From positions 2,466,001-2,530,000 of the forward strand of contig NZ_CP114905.1 in the NCBI RefSeq assembly GCF_027497195.1: a stretch of DNA of 64,000 bases, given 5' to 3'. The notes beneath the pieces were generated by a model, which searched no databases, had not been told where the DNA came from, and saw only the letters and a program-made list of their open reading frames with translations. Numbering within the stretch: position 1 is the stretch's first letter; each line of letters opens with the position of its first letter. The translations under genes were made by a program, and so were the position numbers. Shown piece after piece: positions 55,808 to 64,000 of this stretch. This DNA comes from Streptomyces sp. WMMC500. Lineage in GTDB: Bacteria; Actinomycetota; Actinomycetes; Streptomycetales; Streptomycetaceae.

Positions 55808-57967
55808 TCACTTCGCCGGTTTCACCGGCTCCTCCGCCTCGTCCGGCTGCTGCGCGGCCCCGGCCGCGGCCGCGGCCGGCTCGTCGGCCGGCTCGCGCGC
55901 GGCGTCCGGAGCGGGCGGCAGCGCCTTCACGCCGCCGGGTCCCGGCCCGCGGGCGCGCAGCCACGCCGTGGTCTCCTGCGGCGGCATGGCGGCGGCGACG
56001 AGCCAGCCCTGCACGGCGTCGCAGCCGAGGTCCCGCAGGTGCTCCCAGGTCTCGTCGTCCTCGACGCCCTCGGCGACGACGCGCAGCCCGAGGGAGTGCG
56101 CGAGGTCGACGGTGCAGCGGACGATCTCCAGGTCCTCCGGGTCGACGGCGAGCCGGGCCACGAACGAGCGGTCGATCTTCAGCTCGCTGACCGGCAGCCG
56201 GCGCAGGTGGACGAGCGAGGAGTAGCCGGTGCCGAAGTCGTCGAGCGACATCTTCACGCCGTGCCCGGTGAGCCCGGCGAGGGTGTCGGCGGCGCGCTGC
56301 GGGTCCTCCAGCAGCACGTGTTCCGTTATCTCCAGTTGCAGCGCGCCGGGCGGCACGCCGTGCCGGGCGAGGCGCGCGGCGACGGCGCCGGCGAACCCCG
56401 GCGTGTGCACGTCGCGCGGCGAGACGTTGACGGCGACGGGGACCTGGAGGCCGGCGGCGCGCCAGTCGGCCACCTGGGCGAGCGCGGTCTCCAGGACGTA
56501 CTCCGTGAGCACCGGCATCAGGCCCGAGGTCTCGGCGATGGCGATGAACTCCTCCGGGCTGACGTGCCCGCGCTCCGGGTGCGCCCAGCGGACCAGGGCC
56601 TCCAGGCCGACGACGCGGCCGTCGAAGCCGACCTTCGGCTGGTAGTGCAGGGCCACCTCGTGGGCCTGCAGCGCCCGGCGCAGGTCGCCCAGCAGGCCGA
56701 GCCGGTCGGGGGTGTTGCCGTCGCGGCGGGCCTCGTAGACCTCCACGCCGCTGCGGTCCCGCTTGGCCTGGTACATCGCCACGTCGGCGCGCTGGAGCAG
56801 GCCCTCGGTCTCGGCGGCGTGCTCGGGGTAGACGGCGACGCCGGCGCTGGCCTCCAGCACCAGGCTCATCCCGTCGAGGTCGAGCGGGGAGCCGAGGGCG
56901 GCGACGAGCGTACGGGCCACCCGCTGGGCGCTGGTGGCGGAGTCCGTCAGCGGGATGAGCACGGCGAACTCGTCGCCGCCGAGGCGGGCGGCCTCCGCGC
57001 CGCGGGGCAGCGCGAGCCGTAGCCGGCCGGCGAGTTGGAGCAGCAGCCGGTCGCCGGCGCGGTGGCCGAGGGTGTCGTTGACGGCGCGGAAGCGGTCGAG
57101 GTCGATGAGGATGAGGGCGGCGCGGCGGCCGGTGCTCTCGGCCTCGCCGAGGGCGTGCCGGGTCCGCTCCAGCAGCCACTGGCGGTTGGGCAGCCCGGTC
57201 AGCGGGTCGCGCAACTGCTCCTCGACGCGGGCGCGAGCCATCCACAGGCTGGAGTCGAGCGCGATGAGCGGCACGGCGAACAGCGGCAGCAGCACGGGCG
57301 TGTTCACGGCGACGACGATGATGAGCGGCGCGATGCCGAGCAGCGCCGCGCCGCCCAGGCCCTGGCGGGTCAGCGCGGCGCGGGCGAGCAGGCCCGGGCC
57401 TTCGCGGTGGCCGGGGGCCGCGTACCAGGTGAGCACACGGGTGACCAGGGTGTACGACAGCGCGGCGGCGATCAGCTCGGGCAGCGCGTACAGGTCCCAG
57501 GAGCCGGGCTGCCAGGGCCGCTCGACCGTCGGGTGCTCGCCGCAGGTCCACAGCACGACGGCGGCCGCCGAGATGCCGAGGATCTCGACGGCCCCGTGCA
57601 GCGGCGCCGGGCGGCGGTGCGGCCGGCGCACGGCGGCGACAGCGAGGATGACCAGCAGGCTGATGACGGCGGCCGGGATCCAGCCGTAGAGCAGGAGCAC
57701 GGCCAGGGTGAGCGCGGCGGCCGAGCCGTTGCCGCCGGACCAGCGGTCGCGGCCGGGTGCGACCAGATGGGCGATGAGGGCGGCCGTCAGGACGATCAGG
57801 CCCCAGCCCGCGGTGCCGCGGGGAAAGAGCGCGTAGCCCTCCCGCAGCCCGTGCAGCACGCCGACGACGAACACCAGGCCGCCGACGGCCTGCACCAGCC
57901 ACGGCAGGGCGGGCAGCACCAACCGGCGCAGCACCGGCGCCGGTTCCGTGCTCTCCGTCGGTCGCAT
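55808..57967 (-). CDS. rmdB: membrane GGDEF-EAL cyclic di-GMP protein (RmdB-like)
   Basis: A 719-residue protein. About seven hydrophobic segments (residues 15-235) are followed by a GGDEF domain (about 255-410, intact RLGGDEFAVLIP) and an EAL domain (about 425-680) with all key motifs: GLEALVRW (about 453-460), NVSPRDV, SLDDFGTGYSSL and VAEGVEDDETW. The C-terminal 35 residues are disordered Ala/Glu. Both active sites look functional, unlike the GGDEF-EAL protein at 27754. Position next to ligA and architecture match RmdB (SCO5495), a phosphodiesterase that degrades c-di-GMP in S. coelicolor. ATG at 57967 has AGAGGGA upstream. Confidence 0.88.
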   Translation of the reverse strand: MRPTESTEPAPVLRRLVLPALPWLVQAVGGLVFVVGVLHGLREGYALFPRGTAGWGLIVLTAALIAHLVAPGRDRWSGGNGSAAALTLAVLLLYGWIPAAVISLLVILAVAAVRRPHRRPAPLHGAVEILGISAAAVVLWTCGEHPTVERPWQPGSWDLYALPELIAAALSYTLVTRVLTWYAAPGHREGPGLLARAALTRQGLGGAALLGIAPLIIVVAVNTPVLLPLFAVPLIALDSSLWMARARVEEQLRDPLTGLPNRQWLLERTRHALGEAESTGRRAALILIDLDRFRAVNDTLGHRAGDRLLLQLAGRLRLALPRGAEAARLGGDEFAVLIPLTDSATSAQRVARTLVAALGSPLDLDGMSLVLEASAGVAVYPEHAAETEGLLQRADVAMYQAKRDRSGVEVYEARRDGNTPDRLGLLGDLRRALQAHEVALHYQPKVGFDGRVVGLEALVRWAHPERGHVSPEEFIAIAETSGLMPVLTEYVLETALAQVADWRAAGLQVPVAVNVSPRDVHTPGFAGAVAARLARHGVPPGALQLEITEHVLLEDPQRAADTLAGLTGHGVKMSLDDFGTGYSSLVHLRRLPVSELKIDRSFVARLAVDPEDLEIVRCTVDLAHSLGLRVVAEGVEDDETWEHLRDLGCDAVQGWLVAAAMPPQETTAWLRARGPGPGGVKALPPAPDAAREPADEPAAAAAGAAQQPDEAEEPVKPAK

Positions 57968-58118
57968 CCCGTCCCTCTCACCGCCTGGGGCGCGCGTCGG
58001 CGCGCCCATCCACACTAGGCCGCGAAAGGCGGTCTGGGGCGGCGATCGGCTGCGGTCGCCCGATTACCCCCGACTCGCCGGGTTTCGGTCAGCACTCGAA
58101 CAGGCCGGGCCGCGACGG

Positions 58119-60293
<2,175 letters not shown>

Positions 60294-61352
60294 TCACTCC
60301 GGGTCCCGGGCGAGGGACCCCGCGGCACGGACGCAGTGGGCGAGGGCCCGGCGGGCGTACTCGGGGCCGGCGCCCGCGAGGCCGCACGCCGGAGTGATCA
60401 CCACACTGCCGGCGAGCGCCTGCGGCGACAGCCCCAGCCTGCGCCACAACGTCCTGACACCCCCGACGCTACCTGCAGGGTCTGACATCGGACCCGCACC
60501 GGCGGGCGTGCCCGCGGACGCGTTCGGCGTCGCCGGCACGACGCCCGCGAAGAGCCCGAGCCCGGCCTCCACGGCCTCGCCCACAGACTCGTCCTGGCGT
60601 TCGGTCAGCAGCGCCGCGTCGTACGACACGGCCGCGGCGCCCGCGCGGCGCAGCAGCGCGAAGGGCACGTCCGGGGCGCAGGAGTGCACGACGACCGGGG
60701 TGCCGGCGGGTCCGGTGGCGCCGGCGGTGTCGATCACGTCGCGCAGCGTGCCCTCGACCACGGCGCGGTCCACGGCCCGGTAGGTGCGGTAGCCGCTGGC
60801 GGTGGCGACCCGGCCGGTGAGCACGGCGGTGACCGACGGCTCGTCGAGCTGCAGCACCACCTCGGCGCCGGGCACCCGGCGGCGTACCTCGGCCAGGTGC
60901 ACGCGCAGCCCCTCGGCGAGCGAGGCGGCCAGGTCGCGGCAGGCGCCGGGGTCCCGCAGCGCCGCCTCGCCGCCCTTCAGCTCCAGCGCGGCGGCCAGCG
61001 TCCACGGCCCGGTGGCCTGGACCTTCAGCGGGCCGGCGTAGCCCTGGGTGAACTCCTCCAGCGCGTCCAGATCCTCGCCCAGCCAGGCGCGCGCCCTGCG
61101 GGTGTCCATCCCCGGCCGGTCGGCGATCCGCCAGCCGCTGGGCTGCAGGTGCGCGTAGACGTCGACGAGCATCCCGGCGCTGCGGCCGACCATGTCGGCG
61201 CCGGGCCCGCGCGCGGGCAGCTCGGGCAGGAACGGGAAGTCGCCGACCTCGCCGGTCACGGTGCGCGCGGTCTCCCGCGCGTCGCCGCCGGGCATGGACC
61301 CCACACCGGTGGCGGCACCGGCACCCCAGGGGCGCGTCGCAGTCTCAGTCAC
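60294..61352 (-). CDS. MetE-core-like cobalamin-independent methionine synthase family protein
   Basis: A 352-residue protein equal to the C-terminal catalytic half of MetE, without the N-terminal domain. The barrel starts with TGVGSMPGGDARETA. Zn ligands are expected in VVVHSCAPDVPFALL (His and Cys) and ITPACGLAG (Cys), and QLDEPSV is also conserved. Short proteins of this type occur widely in actinobacteria and may be core methionine synthases or related methyltransferases. The GTG start has no ribosome binding site; CATACCCT lies 7 nt before it, compatible with a leaderless mRNA. It is followed by ligA after 15 nt. Confidence 0.82.
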   Translation of the reverse strand: MTETATRPWGAGAATGVGSMPGGDARETARTVTGEVGDFPFLPELPARGPGADMVGRSAGMLVDVYAHLQPSGWRIADRPGMDTRRARAWLGEDLDALEEFTQGYAGPLKVQATGPWTLAAALELKGGEAALRDPGACRDLAASLAEGLRVHLAEVRRRVPGAEVVLQLDEPSVTAVLTGRVATASGYRTYRAVDRAVVEGTLRDVIDTAGATGPAGTPVVVHSCAPDVPFALLRRAGAAAVSYDAALLTERQDESVGEAVEAGLGLFAGVVPATPNASAGTPAGAGPMSDPAGSVGGVRTLWRRLGLSPQALAGSVVITPACGLAGAGPEYARRALAHCVRAAGSLARDPE

Positions 61353-61383
61353 GAGGTGAGGGTATGCCGAAGGACCCGCGGCC

Positions 61384-62088
61384 CTACGGCCCGGGGCGTA
61401 CGGAGACGTCGGTGAGCTGGGCGTCGCGCGGCAGGTCCAGGGCCGTCAGCAGGGTCGTCGCCACCGACTCGGGGTCGATCCAGCGCCCCGGCTCGTACTC
61501 CCTGCCCTCCTGGCGGTGCACCTTGGCCTGCATCGGCGTGGCGGTGCGGCCCGGGTAGACCGTGGTCACCCGCACGCCGCCGCCGGCCTCCTCCGCGCGC
61601 AGCGCGTCGGCCAGCGCCTTCAGGCCGTGCTTGCTCGCGCCGTACGCACCCCAGCCGCGCCCCGCGCTCAGCCCGGCGCCGGAGTTGACGAAGACGACGT
61701 GCCCGCGCGCCGCCCGCAGCCGCGGCAGCAGCAGCCGGGTCAGCTCCGCGGGCCCGACGAGGTTGACCGCCATCGTCTCGGCCCAGACCTTCGGGTCGGT
61801 CTCCGCGACCGGGCCCAGCTCCACCACGCCCGCGGAGTGCACCAGCGCGTCGAGCCGGGCCGGCAGCTCCTGTTCGGCCAGCGCGGCGGCCAGGCTCTCC
61901 GGCTCGCCGAGGTCGGCCACCACGGCGCGCGCCCCGGGGAACCGCCCGCCCAGCTCCGCGGCGCGGGCCTCGCTGCGGACGAGGAACCAGAGCCCGGCGG
62001 ACCCGCGCGCGGCCAGCCGCCGCGCCAGCGCGTCGCCGATGCCGGAACCGGCACCCGTGATCAGGTAGGTGGTGGTGGAGTCGCTCAT
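61384..62088 (-). CDS. short-chain dehydrogenase/reductase
   Basis: A 234-residue SDR. The nucleotide motif is TGAGSGIGDALARRL (about residues 11-25). The catalytic Ser lies in VFVNSGAGLSAGRGW and the Tyr-x-x-x-Lys pair in WGAYGASKHGLKALADAL. Length is typical of classical SDRs. AGGA lies 8 nt before the ATG. It is 12 nt downstream of the LOG-family gene on the same strand and probably co-transcribed. Substrate unknown. Confidence 0.92.
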   Translation of the reverse strand: MSDSTTTYLITGAGSGIGDALARRLAARGSAGLWFLVRSEARAAELGGRFPGARAVVADLGEPESLAAALAEQELPARLDALVHSAGVVELGPVAETDPKVWAETMAVNLVGPAELTRLLLPRLRAARGHVVFVNSGAGLSAGRGWGAYGASKHGLKALADALRAEEAGGGVRVTTVYPGRTATPMQAKVHRQEGREYEPGRWIDPESVATTLLTALDLPRDAQLTDVSVRPGP

Positions 62089-62100
62089 GGGGCCATCCTG

Positions 62101-62637
62101 TCAGGGCACCGGAAAGGTCTCCAGATACGTCATGGCGGCCTCCGGGTCGTCCGCGAAGAACATCAGGTCCGTCAGCGGCAGCGGCAGGAACCCCTCCGCC
62201 TCCATCCGCCGGAACTGCTCCCGCAGCCCGTCGTAGTACCCCGCGCTGTTGAGCAGCACCACCGGCTTGGCGTGCAGCCCGTGCTTCTTCAGCTCCAGGA
62301 TCTCCGTGGCCTCGTCCAGCGTGCCGGTGCCGCCGACCAGGATCACCACGGCGTCGGAGCGGCCGAGCAGCTCCGCCTTGCGCTCCGCCAGGTCCCGGGC
62401 GATCACCATCTCGTCGGCCCCGGCGCGCGCCTTGTCCGCCAGGAACGTCACCGAGACCCCGACGAGCCGCCCGCCGTGCTCCTGCACCCCGTCGGCGACC
62501 ACTTTCATCAGCCCCACGTCGGATCCGCCCCACACCAGGGTGTGCCCCCGCTTGCCCAGCAGCTCGGCGAAGCGGCGGGCGGGACCCGTGTAGCGCTCGT
62601 CCAGGTCGGCGGCGGAGAGGAAGACGCAGATGTTCAT
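62101..62637 (-). CDS. LOG-family protein (TIGR00730 type)
   Basis: A 178-residue Rossmann-like protein of the LOG family, which contains cytokinin riboside 5'-monophosphate phosphoribohydrolases and other nucleotide 5'-monophosphate nucleosidases. The phosphate-binding motif is VWGGSDVGLMKVVADG (about residues 35-50) and the catalytic signature GGTGTLDEATEIL (about 105-117), where the usual PGG is VGG. Preceded by the divergent hydrolase gene and followed 12 nt later by the SDR gene. No ribosome binding site is evident. True substrate unknown. Confidence 0.88.
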   Translation of the reverse strand: MNICVFLSAADLDERYTGPARRFAELLGKRGHTLVWGGSDVGLMKVVADGVQEHGGRLVGVSVTFLADKARAGADEMVIARDLAERKAELLGRSDAVVILVGGTGTLDEATEILELKKHGLHAKPVVLLNSAGYYDGLREQFRRMEAEGFLPLPLTDLMFFADDPEAAMTYLETFPVP

Positions 62638-62740
62638 GCGGGAAACCGTACGCGCGGGCCACGACACTCGGACCGATGAGTTTCGGACTCGCGGCCGGTC
62701 CTACCCCTGGGCAGCGGCCCCCGACGCACGAGGAGTACGC

Positions 62741-63541
62741 ATGACGCAGCACACCGCCACCTCCGCAGACGGCACCCCCGTCGCGTACGAGACGCTGGGC
62801 GAAGGCCCGCCCGTCGTGCTGGTCCAGGGCGCCCTGTGCGCCCGCGCGGTCGACGCGCCGCTGGCGGAGCTGCTCGCCGGCCGCGCCACCGCCGTGCTCT
62901 ACGACCGCCGCGGCCGGGGCGGCAGCGGCGACGCCACCGCCGGCGTCATCCCTCCGACGGGCGTCGCGGAGCGCGAGCTGGAGGACCTGGCCGCGGTGAT
63001 CGGCGCGGTCGGCGGCAGCGCGGCGGTGTACGGCATGTCCTCCGGCGCGGCGCTGGCGCTGCGCGCGGCGGCGGCCGGGCTGCCGATCACCCGCCTGGCG
63101 GTCTACGAGCCGCCGTTCCGGCCCGACGACAGCGACGACGCCGAGCACTCCGCGGGAGTCGCCAGGCTGCACGAGCTGCTCGCCGCCGGCGACCGGGACG
63201 GCGCGGTGGCGCACTTCGTCGGCGGGGTGGGCGCGCCGCCGGAGACGCTCCGGGAGATGCGGGCCATGCCCATGTGGGCGGACTTCACGGCGCTGGCGCC
63301 CACCCTCGCGTACGACTACGACGTGCTCGGCGACGGCCGGGTGCCGACCGGGCGGCTGGCGGGCGTGGCCGTGCCGGTCCTCGCGCTGGCCGGCGGGGCG
63401 AGCTGGGAGTGGATCCAGGACGCCGCGCGCAGGGTGGCGGACACGGTGCGCGACGGCCGCTTCTCGCTGCTGGAGGGACAGACGCACGAGGTGGCGCCGG
63501 AGGCGGTGGCGCCGGCGCTGCGGGAGTTCTTCGCCGCGTAG
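62741..63541 (+). CDS. alpha/beta hydrolase
   Basis: A 266-residue hydrolase. The oxyanion region is VVLVQGALCARA, the nucleophile elbow YGMSSGAALAL (GxSxG, about residue 95), and the catalytic His lies in EGQTHEVAPE near the end. GAGGAG precedes the ATG by 6 nt. It is divergent from the LOG-family gene over a 103-nt gap and convergent with mnmA. Resembles small esterases/lactonases of unknown substrate. Confidence 0.9.
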   Translation: MTQHTATSADGTPVAYETLGEGPPVVLVQGALCARAVDAPLAELLAGRATAVLYDRRGRGGSGDATAGVIPPTGVAERELEDLAAVIGAVGGSAAVYGMSSGAALALRAAAAGLPITRLAVYEPPFRPDDSDDAEHSAGVARLHELLAAGDRDGAVAHFVGGVGAPPETLREMRAMPMWADFTALAPTLAYDYDVLGDGRVPTGRLAGVAVPVLALAGGASWEWIQDAARRVADTVRDGRFSLLEGQTHEVAPEAVAPALREFFAA

Positions 63542-63590
63542 CCGACCGTACGCAGCCGCGCGCGGGCGCCTCCCCGGCTCCCTGGCGTCC

Positions 63591-64000
63591 CTACGCCACC
63601 GGCGCGCCCGCGCGGCGCGTGGTCGCGATCGTCGCGGAGCCGACCACGCGGGTGCCGTCGTACAGCACCACCGCCTGCCCCGGCGCGACCCCCCGCACCG
63701 GCGCCGCGAAGCTCACCCGCAGCTCGTCGCCGGCGACCTCGGCGGTCACCGCCGTCTCACCGCCGTGCGCGCGCAGTTGCGCGGTGTACGCGCCCGGTCC
63801 TGCCGGCGGCGTGCCGCACCAGCGCGGCCTGACCGCGGTCAGCGCCTCGACGTCCAGGGACGCGGCGGGGCCGACCGTGACGGTGTTGTCCACGGGCGAG
63901 ATGTCGAGCACGTAGCGCGGCCGGCCGTCGGGGGCCGGGTGGCCCAGGGCCAGCCCCTTGCGCTGGCCCACGGTGAAGCCGTACGCGCCGGAGTGGCCGC
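63591..64000 (-). CDS. mnmA: tRNA-specific 2-thiouridylase, C-terminal part
   Basis: Only the last about 136 residues are in the window; the gene runs off the right edge, where its start lies. The conserved [19 protein letters not shown] segment begins in frame at the border, followed by the C-terminal beta-barrel domain ([19 protein letters not shown], then [19 protein letters not shown]). MnmA places sulfur on U34 of Lys, Glu and Gln tRNAs. The catalytic Cys residues are outside the window. Confidence 0.93.
   Translation of the reverse strand, partial: GHSGAYGFTVGQRKGLALGHPAPDGRPRYVLDISPVDNTVTVGPAASLDVEALTAVRPRWCGTPPAGPGAYTAQLRAHGGETAVTAEVAGDELRVSFAAPVRGVAPGQAVVLYDGTRVVGSATIATTRRAGAPVA

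Overview
The window is chromosomal DNA of a Streptomyces-like actinomycete. GC is very high, third codon positions are almost always G or C, GTG starts are common, and gene neighbours sit close together or overlap. From memory, the order gltX - acyl-CoA carboxylase - cimA - ilvE - leuB - proline catabolism - serA - ilvCNB - GGDEF/EAL gene - gatBAC - GGDEF/EAL gene - ligA - mnmA follows one conserved stretch of Streptomyces chromosomes (roughly SCO5548 down to SCO5488 of S. coelicolor). No tRNA, rRNA, CRISPR array or complete insertion sequence was seen.

Layout. 1-2.3 kb: fumarylacetoacetate-hydrolase-family gene overlapping gltX. 2.4-4.3 kb: accE and the carboxyltransferase gene accB. 4.5-6.7 kb: MarR regulator and a DHA2-type exporter with an operator-like palindrome. 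6.7-12.3 kb: branched-chain amino acid genes cimA, ilvE and leuB, with a secreted streptogrisin-like protease between cimA and ilvE; cimA carries a probable Ile-codon attenuator. 12.5-15.2 kb: Tat-lipoprotein phosphoesterase, a 48-residue basic protein, and a HAD hydrolase. 15.4-19.3 kb: proline catabolic pair facing a PucR-type activator across an 18-nt palindrome. 19.5-21.8 kb: TetR regulator and a second exporter. 22.0-27.7 kb: serA and the ilvB-ilvN-ilvC operon with leader peptide and attenuator. 27.8-34.3 kb: membrane GGDEF/EAL protein, a 2-hydroxyacid dehydrogenase, an aldo/keto reductase and a sugar-dehydrogenase-like lipoprotein.

34.4-49.0 kb is the unusual part. Four large LuxR-type ATPase regulators (LAL family, about 1000 residues each) occupy one 14.6-kb segment. 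Two of them (the + strand pair) are preceded by short arginine-rich proteins ending WVKAA, and both short genes carry the same upstream block (46 of 57 bases identical, plus CCTTA/TAAGG half sites). The third and fourth regulators converge on a CPBP-type membrane protease gene and form a 203-nt inverted repeat with 200 identical bases. Each is followed by a broken copy of the LuxR DNA-binding end carrying the same 37-nt insertion. This points to a locus that has expanded, lost members and been homogenised by gene conversion.

49.0-64.0 kb: a small membrane protein and an MMPL transporter; the gatC-gatA-79-residue gene-gatB operon with 4-nt overlaps; an RmdB-like GGDEF/EAL protein; ligA behind a MetE-core-like gene; an SDR, a LOG-family protein, an alpha/beta hydrolase; and the C-terminal part of mnmA running off the right edge.
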